NCBI GenBank assembly: GCA_025517525.1
Contig: JAOPJZ010000001.1
Location: forward strand, 310,001 to 374,000
DNA from: Natronosalvus hydrolyticus
GTDB lineage: Archaea; Halobacteriota; Halobacteria; Halobacteriales; Natrialbaceae
Direction of reading: 5' to 3'
Length of the DNA: 64,000 bases
Part shown: one piece after another, positions 25,621 through 34,441 of the stretch
Position numbering within the stretch: the first letter of the stretch is position 1
Layout: the number at the start of each line of letters is the position of its first letter
Notes under the pieces: model-generated
Told to the model about the DNA's origin: nothing
The model's input: the letters and a program-made list of their open reading frames with translations, nothing else
Databases searched by the model: none
Program-made: the position numbers and the translations under genes

Positions 25621-25915
25621 TCACTCCCTCGTAAATTTGAAGCCTGGTGGGAGGCCCTGGTTTTTGATGCCGGTTTGCTCCTCGATTTGAAACGCATAGA
25701 CCGTGACCGTCGCCTCGAGGGACACTCTGCGAAAACGGTCTGGCCGCCACGCGAGCCAGCGTGTCCTCGAGTTCGTCCCACCTTGACTCGGGCACGGGGA
25801 CGAGTGTGCCGGCCAGGAGGACGCTTTCCCAACTGTACAGTCTGGATGCGATCGAGGGGTGGCAACTGCGCGTTAACCGCCTCGAGGTTGAGCCCCGTGA
25901 CATCCGACTTACCTT
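25621..25915 (-). pseudogene. Degenerate coding remnant, family not recognised
   Basis: On the minus strand coding-like pieces occur in neighbouring frames: DVTGLNLEAVNAQLPPLDRI, then SWESVLLAGTLVPVPESRWD with ELEDTLARVAARPF, then VTVYAFQIEEQTGIKNQGLP and PPGFKFTRE before a stop at 25621-25623. At least two frameshifts are needed and no start is clear. I do not recognise the family. The whole gap 25513-25968 otherwise shows only AT-rich DNA near 25915-25975. Confidence 0.4.
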
Positions 25916-25968
25916 AACTATCAAATCTATACTAAATTACTTCAGAAATCGTATTTACTATTCGGTCA

Positions 25969-26820
25969 CTACAGATACTCCCCAGCCAGCAACTCGACGC
26001 GTTCGAGCGTGTCCGCCGGAATTGACTCCGTCGGCGTGTTGATCGTGCCTTCGAGTGCCGACCAGGCGTGGCTCTCGAAGTCCTCGGGCATCGTTTCGAT
26101 GGCGTGTTCGATCACCTGGTTGATTGACTCCTGATTGGCCGCGGCGTTCTCGAGTACCTCTTCGAGGGTGACCTCGCTATCGGCTTTCCAGACGTCGTAA
26201 TCGGTGACACCGGCAACGGTGGCGTAACTGAGTTCAGCTTCTCGAGCGAGTTTGGCTTCGGGTATCGCGGTCATTCCGACGACATCGTACCCCTGTGCGC
26301 GGTAGAACTCGCTTTCGGCTTTCGTCGAATACTGGGGACCTTCGATGCAGACATAGGTTCCGTCTTTTGAGACGCTGGCGTCCGTGGCTTCAGTGGCAGC
26401 GGTCGCGAGGTGGTCGACCATCGCCGGACAGTACGGCTGGGCAAAGCCCATGTGGACGACCATACCGTCGCCGAAAAACGTCGGCGTCCGGTGTTTTGTC
26501 CGGTCGAAAATCTGGTCGGGGATTACGAGCGTCTGTGGCGGCAACTCCTCCCGGAGGCTCCCCACGGCGTTGGTCGCGATAACGCGGTCGACGCCGGCCC
26601 CTTTCAACGCGTAGATGTTCGCGTGATAGGGGGCGTCGGTCGGCGTGTGACGGTGGTCTTCGCCGTGACGTGGGAGAAAGACGACCTCGTTCCCGGCGAG
26701 CGTCCCTTTCGTCAGGTCGTCACTTGGGTCACCGTACGGCGTCGTCACCGTCTCTTTCGTGACGTTCTCGAGCGGCAATGCGTCGTAGATTCCACTGCCT
26801 CCAATCACACCGATTGTCAT
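25969..26820 (-). CDS. mtnP: S-methyl-5'-thioadenosine phosphorylase / purine nucleoside phosphorylase
   Basis: A 283-residue member of the MTAP/PNP family 2. It starts MTIGVIGGSGIYDALPLENV, with phosphate-site motifs FLPRHGEDHRHTPTDAPYHA near residue 48 and ATNAVGSLREELPP near residue 82, and the purine-site stretch CIEGPQYSTKAESEFYRAQG followed by VVGMTAIPEAKLAREAELSY. It phosphorolyses methylthioadenosine, and perhaps other 6-aminopurine nucleosides, to the base and pentose 1-phosphate for methionine and purine salvage. It acts in the cytosol. Members with the same fold that take guanosine cannot be excluded. Length is normal. It marks the return to housekeeping genes after the Usp island. 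Confidence 0.93.
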   Translation of the reverse strand: MTIGVIGGSGIYDALPLENVTKETVTTPYGDPSDDLTKGTLAGNEVVFLPRHGEDHRHTPTDAPYHANIYALKGAGVDRVIATNAVGSLREELPPQTLVIPDQIFDRTKHRTPTFFGDGMVVHMGFAQPYCPAMVDHLATAATEATDASVSKDGTYVCIEGPQYSTKAESEFYRAQGYDVVGMTAIPEAKLAREAELSYATVAGVTDYDVWKADSEVTLEEVLENAAANQESINQVIEHAIETMPEDFESHAWSALEGTINTPTESIPADTLERVELLAGEYL

Positions 26821-26950
26821 ACCGCCACGTGTGTCTGGCAGGAACCTAAACGATGTGGGTCCGTAGTTGCCGAGACTCGAGAGATGTCGATGAGAACTGT
26901 TACCATTTCCTACGAGTCTTCAAGTAGGACGGGTTCTATTTCGGTTCGTA

Positions 26951-28666
26951 ATGCCTCCGGAGGACGACCGAAAGCCGCCAGCCCGCGATGAGTCGGCGGC
27001 TTCGACCGGGTCGAATCCGGAGAAATCGGAAGGTATGGGCCTCGATGTCGAGGATGCGGTCGAACCATCAGATACTGACACGACGAGTGCTCGATCGAGC
27101 GCGGGCGAGGACACGTCGGTGGAAGACTCCGGGGGGCCACCTCGTGTCTCGAGCGACGAGCGCGATGGGGCTGACGACGTGACCTACGGCGATGGTGACG
27201 ACGACCTCACAGATGGGACGCTGCTCCGGCCGATGTTTCGGCTGGCCTGGCCGCTGGTCGTCATCCAGCTCTTGCAGGTCACCTACAACGTGGGCGATAC
27301 CTTCTGGTTGGGGGCGCTTTCGCCCGAATCCGTGGGTGCGCTGAGTCTGGCGTTTCCGCTGATCTTCTTCCTTATTTCCATCGGTGGCGGATTTACGGCG
27401 GCCGGCGCAATTCTCATCGCCCAGCACACGGGCGCCGGGAGCGACAAAGGCGGCCTGATCGCCGGGCAGACGCTTTCGTTTATTACGCTGGTCGCAATCG
27501 CCGTCGGAATCCTCGGCTACTACGTCACCGATCCGATGCTCGCGTTATTGCCAGCCGATGCTGAAACGCAGGCGACGGTGATTCCCCTGGCGGCCGACTA
27601 CATGCGCATTTTCTTCCTCGGGTCGCCGTTCCTGTTCGGCTTTTTTATCTTCGTCTCGCTGATGCGTGGCTACGGCAACACCCGTGCCCCGATGCGCGTT
27701 ATGTTCATCAGCGTCGTCATCAACCTCGTGATCGACCCGTTGCTCATCTTCGGCGTCGGCCCGTTCCCCCGCCTCGAGATTCAGGGCGCAGCAGTCGCGA
27801 CGGTGTTCTCACGCGGGGTCGCAACGGCTATCGGCTTCTATATCCTGTTTTACACCGACGTTGGGCCGGACATCCGTCTCGAGCACTTGCGACCACGCTT
27901 CGAGTACGTCTCGCAGATTACGCGACTGGGCGTCCCGACGGCGCTCGAGCAGTCGATGAGTTCGCTCGCCATGATCGCGATGACGGCGATGGTCGCGACG
28001 TTCCCGCCGGCTGTCGTCGCCGCCTACGGGCTCGGGAATCGACTCATCTCGCTCGCCTTTCTGCCGGCGATGGGGATGGGACAGGCGACGGACACCATCG
28101 TCGGCCAGAATCTGGGGGCCGGAAAGCCCGAACGGGCGGAAAAAGCCACTTGGGTCGCCTCGGGCGTCGTCGCCGTAATCATGCTCGGGGCTGGACTGAT
28201 CGCCTTTGCGTTCCCGGAACCCATCGTTGGCGTGTTCATGACCTCCGGCAAGACGGGGACGGCCGAGACGATCCACTACGGGAGTATCTATCTCCAGATC
28301 GCGGCGGCGATGTTCGTCTTTATGGGCGTCTTGCAGGTCATCCTCGGGGCGTTCCGGGGCGCTGGGAACACGAAAACCGCACTCGTGTTCTCGGTCGTGA
28401 CGCTCTGGATCGCCCGCGTCCCGGTCAGCTACTATCTCATCTTCGTCGCCGACTGGGGCACCACCGGCATCTGGATCGGCGTCGTCGCAGGTGACGTCGT
28501 CGGTGCCATCGCCGCCATCGCCTACTTCACTCGAGGAACGTGGAAGGAGGCGATCATCGACGAGGACGACTCGGAGATGGAAGGGGGCGCAGTGAGCCGA
28601 CCGGAACAGGAGACGGTTGACTCGAGCGACGGAGAAACACCGGCCGCCGCTGCAGCCGAAAAATAG
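26951..28666 (+). CDS. MATE family efflux transporter with acidic extensions
   Basis: A 571-residue protein. About 90 N-terminal residues are hydrophilic and acidic (MPPEDDRKPPARDESAASTG onward); then 12 membrane segments run from LFRLAWPLVVIQ-like sequence (near residue 95) to about residue 530, followed by an acidic tail with an alanine-rich end. Sequence such as QVTYNVGDTFWLGALSPESV and QSMSSLAMIAMTAMVATFPP is typical of the NorM/DinF-type MATE group, which exports organic cations or drugs in exchange for Na+ or H+. The substrate is unknown. A later in-frame start at residue 33 (27047) would shorten the extension, which is longer than in most MATE proteins. Confidence 0.9.
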   Translation: MPPEDDRKPPARDESAASTGSNPEKSEGMGLDVEDAVEPSDTDTTSARSSAGEDTSVEDSGGPPRVSSDERDGADDVTYGDGDDDLTDGTLLRPMFRLAWPLVVIQLLQVTYNVGDTFWLGALSPESVGALSLAFPLIFFLISIGGGFTAAGAILIAQHTGAGSDKGGLIAGQTLSFITLVAIAVGILGYYVTDPMLALLPADAETQATVIPLAADYMRIFFLGSPFLFGFFIFVSLMRGYGNTRAPMRVMFISVVINLVIDPLLIFGVGPFPRLEIQGAAVATVFSRGVATAIGFYILFYTDVGPDIRLEHLRPRFEYVSQITRLGVPTALEQSMSSLAMIAMTAMVATFPPAVVAAYGLGNRLISLAFLPAMGMGQATDTIVGQNLGAGKPERAEKATWVASGVVAVIMLGAGLIAFAFPEPIVGVFMTSGKTGTAETIHYGSIYLQIAAAMFVFMGVLQVILGAFRGAGNTKTALVFSVVTLWIARVPVSYYLIFVADWGTTGIWIGVVAGDVVGAIAAIAYFTRGTWKEAIIDEDDSEMEGGAVSRPEQETVDSSDGETPAAAAAEK

Positions 28667-28825
28667 TGTGCCCAGCCAGCTACACAGTAGCGTCACGGCC
28701 GAAAAACGACTCCATCTGGCAGTTCCATCGGGTACACAGTCGTCTGACACTCGAGTCAGTCAGGGCGGCCCGGTTCGTCGTCTATCACTCGAGAGTCGAC
28801 CCCTGATGGGTGGCCTATCGGGCCG

Positions 28826-29521
28826 TCACTCGAGTAGCGTCCACTCGCCGGGTGCGGTCATCTCGACGACGTCTCGGCGTTCCATCTCGGTCAGCACCTC
28901 GGTCAGCCGGTTTGGCTGGGCGATTTCCATCTCGATGCGGTCGACGTCGTGATACTCGTTCAGGTAGTGTCGGATATCGGCTTTGGCGAACGACTCCTCG
29001 TCGGCCGTCTCCATCACGCCCGAAATGAGGTCGACCATGTCCTCGATGAAGTTCCAGGGATAGACGACCCAGGCCCACTCCTCGAGCTGTTCGCCGACGT
29101 AGTCGGGTTCGAACTCGCTGGTCTGGAGTAACTGAAGGGTCGCGGTTCGAACGGTACCGGCATTGCGCTGTTCGACGTACTCCTGTGCGCGTTTGATCGA
29201 GCCGCCCGTGTCGGCGATGTCGTCGATGATCAGGACGTCTTTTCCCTCGACGCTCCCTTCCGGCATCGGGTACCTGATAGTTGGCTCGCCGGATTTCTCG
29301 GCAGTGCCGACGTAGTGTTCCATCTTCAAACTCGTCAGGTCGTCGAGTCCAAGGAAGTCACAGATACACCGGCCCGCGAACCAGCCGCCTCGAGCGAGCG
29401 CGACGATGACATCAGGCTCGAACTCGTCCTGTCGGACGTCGTCGCTGACGTCCCGACACAGGCTGTAGATGTACTCCCAGTTCGTGATCGTGCAGTTGAA
29501 GTCGTCCGGCAAGTCGGACAT
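28826..29521 (-). CDS. Purine-type phosphoribosyltransferase with C-terminal winged-helix-like region
   Basis: A 231-residue protein from the ATG at 29521 (MSDLPDDFNCTITNWEYIYS). The PRPP loop VLIIDDIADTGGSIKRAQEY sits near residue 100, after IVALARGGWFAGRCICDFLG, the pattern of Gpt/xanthine-type phosphoribosyltransferases. After about residue 175 there is an extra part, ADIRHYLNEYHDVDRIEMEI and LTEVLTEMERRDVVE, that looks like a winged helix. The start at 29554 would add eleven residues and is less likely. It probably salvages a purine base, perhaps with a regulatory tail. Confidence 0.87.
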   Translation of the reverse strand: MSDLPDDFNCTITNWEYIYSLCRDVSDDVRQDEFEPDVIVALARGGWFAGRCICDFLGLDDLTSLKMEHYVGTAEKSGEPTIRYPMPEGSVEGKDVLIIDDIADTGGSIKRAQEYVEQRNAGTVRTATLQLLQTSEFEPDYVGEQLEEWAWVVYPWNFIEDMVDLISGVMETADEESFAKADIRHYLNEYHDVDRIEMEIAQPNRLTEVLTEMERRDVVEMTAPGEWTLLE

Positions 29522-29591
29522 GATGTGGTCTCCTGATCGAACGGATGATGGCATCCCTCTTAAGTCGGCTGATACGGTCTGGTGTACCCGT

Positions 29592-29753
29592 CTAACGGAG
29601 TCGGGTTTCGTCCGTCACGGTGACCGTAATCGCCCCACAGGAACACTCGTACACGCGACGGGTGCCGCCGGCGGTCGTCATCGTCAACTGGGCTTGGTCG
29701 TCGGCCAGTGGCCGTTCACATTGGTCACAGGTACAGGATACGTTCTCGAGCAT
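29592..29753 (-). CDS. Small zinc-finger protein (53 residues)
   Basis: A short gene starting MLENVSCTCDQCERPLADDQ at 29753 and ending with TAG at 29592-29594. It has the cysteine pattern C-x-C-x2-C ... C-x-C (SCTCDQC and ECSCGAI) and an acidic, beta-rich middle. Small zinc-finger proteins of this size are common in haloarchaea, where some affect biofilm and stress responses; the role of this one is unknown. It lies 70 bases upstream of the phosphoribosyltransferase gene on the same strand and may be cotranscribed with it. Confidence 0.75.
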   Translation of the reverse strand: MLENVSCTCDQCERPLADDQAQLTMTTAGGTRRVYECSCGAITVTVTDETRLR

Positions 29754-29950
29754 CGGTTCGTTTGACACTCACCGCGACCCATCCTTAAGGTACGCCAACA
29801 GGGGAGTGAAAGTGAAAGTGGTCGGTTTCGAACGGGGACCAGCCGCTCGAGTTTCGTCAACGGCCCAGTCACACTATCGGATCCCAGTCGGATGAGCATC
29901 TCGTCCAGTGGCACAACACCTATTTGGCCCCCGTTCAGTGGTGTGTGATA

Positions 29951-31852
29951 ATGGCTGGCAAGTGGATGGCTGCAGTTGCCGATTCGAGCTCCGGGATGGA
30001 ACGGCCGACCGCCGAGAGCTGGGTACCCGTGTCCGTTCCAGGACGACCCCTCGAACTTCTCGAAGGGGATTTCGACATCGATCACCTCCTCGAGAATCCG
30101 ATTCTTTACCGAACCACCATCGGTGCCCCGCAGGTGGACACGGCCGAGCGAACACGGTTTGCGTTCCACGGGGCACACGGACTCACTCGAGCGTGGATCA
30201 ACGGTACGGAACACGAACTCGAGGAATCGCCTTCGTATTTCGAACCGACGCGTCTCGAGTTCGACGCTGATGAGGAAGTCGAACTCCGTCTCGAATTCGA
30301 CCCGACCCGTTCTCCCGGCGGTGTGTTCGGGGCCGAGCAAGTTCCAGCGTCCCACTCGCTCCCCGGCCTCTGGTGGGGTGCAGATCTCGAGGTTCGACCA
30401 GCAACGTTCATTCGACGGATCCGGGCGAACCCGCGAGTCGACCTGGACGATGGAACCGCCGAAATCGAAGTCGAACTCGAAGTCGATATCGGTCCGGATG
30501 ACCCGCTCGACGATTCGATCACGCTCTCGCTGCGACCGGAGGGATTCCGCGGTGGTGGCTCGATGGACCGCGTGGCCGTCAGCGGGGCCCCCGGCACGAC
30601 ACAGACCGTTTCGACGACCCTCGAGGTGCGAGACCCGAAGCTGTGGTGGCCGCGCGGCTACGGTTCCCAACACCGGTACACTGTGCGTGTGAAACTCGGC
30701 GCCGATTCGACCGAGCAAGCGGTTGGACTTCGACAGGTCGACTGGGTCGACGACGAACTCCACGTGAACGGCGAGCGGGTTCGTGCGCGCGGACTCACCC
30801 GTCTTCCCGGCACAGACCCGGCCGATGACGTCGACTGGGCGCTCGAGGCGAATGCAAACCTCTTGCGCGTGCGAGGCCACGTACCCCGTCCGGAACTGTA
30901 CCGGGCGTGTGACGAGGCAGGTATTTTGCTCTGGCAGGAACTCCCCATCTCTGGCGCCACGTTCGATGCCGAGCAGGCACGCCCGCTTCTCGAGTCGGTG
31001 CTCGCACACTACGGGAGCCATCCGAGCCTGGGGCTAATGGGCGTACAGAACGAATCAACCGACCCGTTCGAAAAACCGCTGGGAAGCGGCCGACTGGCTC
31101 GAGCAGGTTTCCGCTGGCGTGCGTGGCGAGCGAGTTGTGACGACCACGACGCACAGACGGTCAGTGCAAATGTGCCTGACGACCTCGTCGCAATTCCGGT
31201 CACGGGAGCGCCCGGTCTCGGAGCGATGGCGAGCACGCTGTCTCCGGGCTGGCAGTATCTGGAGGCGGCCGATATCGACTGGTTGCTCGAGCGATATCCC
31301 CACCTCGGGTCGCTCGTCGGCGCGTTTGGAGCAGCCTCGATCAGCGGCGACGTCGACCCTGCGTCGGTGCCTGGTGTCGATTCGGCTGTGTTCAATCATC
31401 GTATCTCGGACGGCGACTCCTCACTGGCACTGCAAGCACGGATACTCGAGACGGTTGCTGATGGGCTTCGACGCCGTTCGTCCTCCATCCTAGTCGCCTC
31501 GAGTCTCAGAGACGTTGCCCCGGGCGGTGGCACGGGTATCGTCGCCCACGACGGCGAGCCGAAACCGGCTTTTGAGGCTCTCAAAGCGGTATACGAACTC
31601 GTTACCGTCCTTTTCGAATCGCGACCGGCAGCCGGTACGACGGTCTCGCTCGTCGTGGTCAACGATACCGATAACCCGCTCGAGGTACCAGTCCGTTGGC
31701 AGGCTGGCACCGCTGACGACGAGGTGACGATCGCAGTCGATTCTCACGGTCGGGCAGGGGCCGGAACTGCGGCAATACCTGCCGACGCGGACGCAATCAC
31801 GGTCGCGCTGGAGACGCCGACCGGTCCGCTCGAGCGGAAAATTCATTTATAA
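29951..31852 (+). CDS. Glycoside hydrolase family 2-like protein
   Basis: A 633-residue protein from the ATG at 29951 (MAGKWMAAVADSSSGMERPT). It follows the GH2 domain order: an N-terminal jelly-roll with LPGLWWGADLEVRP near residue 140, an immunoglobulin-like domain ending LWWPRGYGSQHRYTVRV near residue 230, and a TIM barrel with RPELYRACDEAGILLWQELP near residue 315 and the acid/base Asn-Glu pair in LMGVQNESTDPF near residue 360. The downstream nucleophile Glu is not obvious, and the barrel looks shortened. It is mannosidase-like in style, but the substrate and even activity are uncertain. No signal peptide is seen. Confidence 0.78.
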   Translation: MAGKWMAAVADSSSGMERPTAESWVPVSVPGRPLELLEGDFDIDHLLENPILYRTTIGAPQVDTAERTRFAFHGAHGLTRAWINGTEHELEESPSYFEPTRLEFDADEEVELRLEFDPTRSPGGVFGAEQVPASHSLPGLWWGADLEVRPATFIRRIRANPRVDLDDGTAEIEVELEVDIGPDDPLDDSITLSLRPEGFRGGGSMDRVAVSGAPGTTQTVSTTLEVRDPKLWWPRGYGSQHRYTVRVKLGADSTEQAVGLRQVDWVDDELHVNGERVRARGLTRLPGTDPADDVDWALEANANLLRVRGHVPRPELYRACDEAGILLWQELPISGATFDAEQARPLLESVLAHYGSHPSLGLMGVQNESTDPFEKPLGSGRLARAGFRWRAWRASCDDHDAQTVSANVPDDLVAIPVTGAPGLGAMASTLSPGWQYLEAADIDWLLERYPHLGSLVGAFGAASISGDVDPASVPGVDSAVFNHRISDGDSSLALQARILETVADGLRRRSSSILVASSLRDVAPGGGTGIVAHDGEPKPAFEALKAVYELVTVLFESRPAAGTTVSLVVVNDTDNPLEVPVRWQAGTADDEVTIAVDSHGRAGAGTAAIPADADAITVALETPTGPLERKIHL

Positions 31853-32086
31853 GTAAACTGGCCATCCATGTGAGTCTATTACACACTGTACCGGGCCCCC
31901 TGCTAACGATTTTCACAGCTTCGAACACCGGTACATTTAAATGTAGGGCAACGGTAGTAGACGATACCAGAACGCCACCGGGGCGCGTATCGCTCGACGA
32001 ATGACAGGAAATCTTATTACCGGGTTTTCGCCAGTCGTGAGCGGCCGTGCTGGCCGGTGCGGGTATGGCACAGAGGGTAACTACAC

Positions 32087-32968
32087 ATGGTAGACGAATC
32101 AAACAACATCGAACTTACAGACGAGCATCTCGAGAACAACTCCAAAGGACAGCTTATCAAAAAGGCCGGCCAACTTCGAGACCGGCGAAACGAGCTGAAC
32201 CAGATGGCCTCCGAGCGGGCCGGCAAACGCGACGAACTCAACGCAAAGACGCGTGAGAAAGTCGACGAAGCCCAGGAACACCGCGAAAAACGCGACGAGC
32301 TCAACGAGCAGGTTCAAGAGCACAAAGAGAAACGCAACGAGCTCAACGCCAAAGCTAACAAGCTGTTCGACAAGGTCGAATCCGCCAAATCCGACATGGA
32401 ACTCGGCGAGGGCAAAGACCTCGAAGAACTCGAGTCCGAGATCGAACAACTCGAGTTCAAACAGCAGACGGAAGTGCTCTCGACGGAAGAAGAGCGTGAA
32501 CTCATCGAGAAGATCGAGTCCAAACGTGAGGAGTACGCCGAGCGAAAAGACAAGCTCGAGGACACCGATGGGCTCGAGGACCTCGTCGAGGAAGCCGAGG
32601 AAGTTCGTTCCGACGCCTCCCAGCACCACCAGAAGGTGACCGAACTCGCGGACAAGGCCCAGGAACACCACAACCAGATGATCGAGGCCTACCGCGAGGC
32701 CGACGACATCCGTGACGAAGCCGACGAGATGCACGAGTCCTTCGTCGAGGCCCAGGAAGCGGCCGACCGCCACCACGAGGACTTCGTCCGCGTCCAGAAG
32801 CGCCTGCGCGAGATGGACAAGAAAGAGGAGAAACAGCGCCAGTCCGCGCGCGATAAGAAGAAAGAGGCGGCCAAAGAGGAAGCCGAGGAGATTTATCAGA
32901 AGTTCAAGGAGGGCGAAACGCTCGACACCGAGGACCTGATGAAACTCCAGAAGACCGGCCTGCTCTAA
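32087..32968 (+). CDS. Long coiled-coil protein (COG1340-type)
   Basis: A 293-residue, very charged protein starting MVDESNNIELTDEHLENNSK. Almost the whole chain (about residues 15-265) consists of heptads rich in Lys, Glu, Arg and Asp, such as EHREKRDELNEQVQEHKEKR. The end KFKEGETLDTEDLMKLQKTG is the conserved tail of this archaeal family. The function is unknown; it may be structural or a scaffold. A TATA-like tttaaatg lies near 31936, about 150 bases before the start. A long open frame on the opposite strand is a shadow caused by codon bias. Confidence 0.9.
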   Translation: MVDESNNIELTDEHLENNSKGQLIKKAGQLRDRRNELNQMASERAGKRDELNAKTREKVDEAQEHREKRDELNEQVQEHKEKRNELNAKANKLFDKVESAKSDMELGEGKDLEELESEIEQLEFKQQTEVLSTEEERELIEKIESKREEYAERKDKLEDTDGLEDLVEEAEEVRSDASQHHQKVTELADKAQEHHNQMIEAYREADDIRDEADEMHESFVEAQEAADRHHEDFVRVQKRLREMDKKEEKQRQSARDKKKEAAKEEAEEIYQKFKEGETLDTEDLMKLQKTGLL

Positions 32969-33302
32969 ACCCGGTAAGCGGTTCCGATATATTTGTTCTC
33001 GATTTTGCCGTTTTTCGCCCGGTGAGCGATGCGTTCGCGCTCGTGGACCTGTGCGGCCGCCGGCCATGACTCTCGAGTAGTCGGTCTCCTGTCGCTACGG
33101 ACCTCTCTCGAGTCCAACAACCATCCCGTCTCGGGTGCAGGCACATTGTTTCGGTAACTGTGTACGACGTCGACAATCCAACGGTCCCTCCCAGTGCCAA
33201 CCCTGTCGGCGGGGCCATCATTACCTGATCGGACTGCGTCGGATGGCTCAACCCTTAACACGCAGGCGAGCACACTCGAGGGTATGACACGAGGTGATAT
33301 CG
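32969..33302. other. Gene-free interval of 334 bases
   Basis: No gene, repeat or RNA was recognised. The end near 33250-33290 (acccttaacac) may contain the promoter of the sppA gene. Confidence 0.6.
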
Positions 33303-34304
33303 ATGGGGCGTAGCCGTTCCATCTTGCGTCTACTGTTCGTCGTGGTTGGAACGCTCGTGATTGCTGCCGTGGGTGTGGGCCTGTTCGTCGTCTATCCGAC
33401 GACGCTTGCCGACGTGTTCGGCGTCGTCCTCGCCCTAGTTCTCACCGCGTTCGGCGTACGGGTGGTCGGTTCTATTGCGAGGGACGTGTTCGCCGATTAC
33501 AACGTCGCGGAAGTCGCCGTCGACGGGCCGATCACGCGAGATGGTGGTGGCGGACCGATGCCAGCAAGCCCGCGGTCGACCCCGGCCGACGATATCGTCG
33601 ACCAGATCGACCGGGCCAACGACGACAGCAACGTCGACGCCCTGGTCGTCAGGCTCAACACGCCTGGCGGGGAGGTCGTCCCGAGCGATGACATCAAACT
33701 CGCAGCCGAGCGGTTCGAGGGGCCGACGATTGCGTATGCGACGGATCTCTGTGCCAGCGGTGGCTACTGGATCGCCAGCGGTTGTGACGAGCTCTGGGCG
33801 CGAGACGCCAGCATCGTCGGCTCGATCGGCGTCATCGGCTCGCGAGTCAACGCTACGGAACTGGCCGAAAAAGTCGGACTGTCCTACGAACAGTTCACCG
33901 CCGGCGAGTACAAAGATGCCGGCGTCCCGCTCCGGGATCTCGAGGAGGACGAACGCGAGTACCTGCAGGGTATCGTCGATGGGTACTACGACTCGTTCGT
34001 CGAGCGGGTGAGCGAGGGACGGGGGCTCGACCCCGAGTTCGTCAAAGAAACCGAGGCACGGGTGTATCTCGGCACTGACGCTCACGAAAACGGCCTCGTC
34101 GACACCCTCGGGACTCGAGGGGATCTCGAAGACGCGCTCGCCGAACGCCTCGAGGTTTCCCCCGACGAACTCGTCATCGAATCGTTCGAACCGGAACGGC
34201 CGTTGCTGGGCCGACTCGGCGCGGGTGCCCGCTCGGTAGCGTTCGCCTTCGGGGCTGGCGTCTCGAGTGTGGTTGCAGAACACGACTTTCGATTGCGAAC
34301 CTGA
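33303..34304 (+). CDS. sppA: Signal peptide peptidase SppA-type serine protease
   Basis: A 333-residue protein from the ATG at 33303 (MGRSRSILRLLFVVVGTLVI); a GTG three codons earlier is possible. Two N-terminal membrane segments lie at about residues 9-32 and 36-58. The protease domain has VVRLNTPGGEVVPSDDI near residue 115, the nucleophile Ser in DLCASGGYWIASGCDEL near residue 150 and the general-base Lys in AGEYKDAGVPLRDL near residue 200, the Ser-Lys dyad of the SppA family. It is expected to degrade cleaved signal peptides or membrane proteins at the outer face or within the membrane. It is followed by the DUF373 gene on the same strand after 137 bases. Confidence 0.92.
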   Translation: MGRSRSILRLLFVVVGTLVIAAVGVGLFVVYPTTLADVFGVVLALVLTAFGVRVVGSIARDVFADYNVAEVAVDGPITRDGGGGPMPASPRSTPADDIVDQIDRANDDSNVDALVVRLNTPGGEVVPSDDIKLAAERFEGPTIAYATDLCASGGYWIASGCDELWARDASIVGSIGVIGSRVNATELAEKVGLSYEQFTAGEYKDAGVPLRDLEEDEREYLQGIVDGYYDSFVERVSEGRGLDPEFVKETEARVYLGTDAHENGLVDTLGTRGDLEDALAERLEVSPDELVIESFEPERPLLGRLGAGARSVAFAFGAGVSSVVAEHDFRLRT

Positions 34305-34441
34305 CCGCCAGGTTACGAACGCAAACCGAAGTGAATTTTCGATGTGAGATGGCAACGGCTCGAGAGGATTCATCCTGGTTGCGGCAAACTGGGACCGAAC
34401 GAGTAAGTGGTTTTATCGTCGCAGAGAATGCATCGGCAACC

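Noticed and set aside
27809..28750. A 313-codon minus-strand frame
   Set aside because: Antisense shadow of the MATE gene, His/Arg/Asp-rich.
29684..31021. A 445-codon minus-strand frame
   Set aside because: Antisense of the GH2-like gene; its only real content is the 53-residue zinc gene, which uses a different frame.
32099..33067. A 322-codon open frame antisense to the coiled-coil gene, leucine and phenylalanine rich
   Set aside because: It mirrors the Lys/Glu codons of the coiled-coil protein; the plus-strand protein is a known family.
33284..33313. A nine-codon ATG frame overlapping the sppA start
   Set aside because: Too short to support as a leader peptide without ribosome data.
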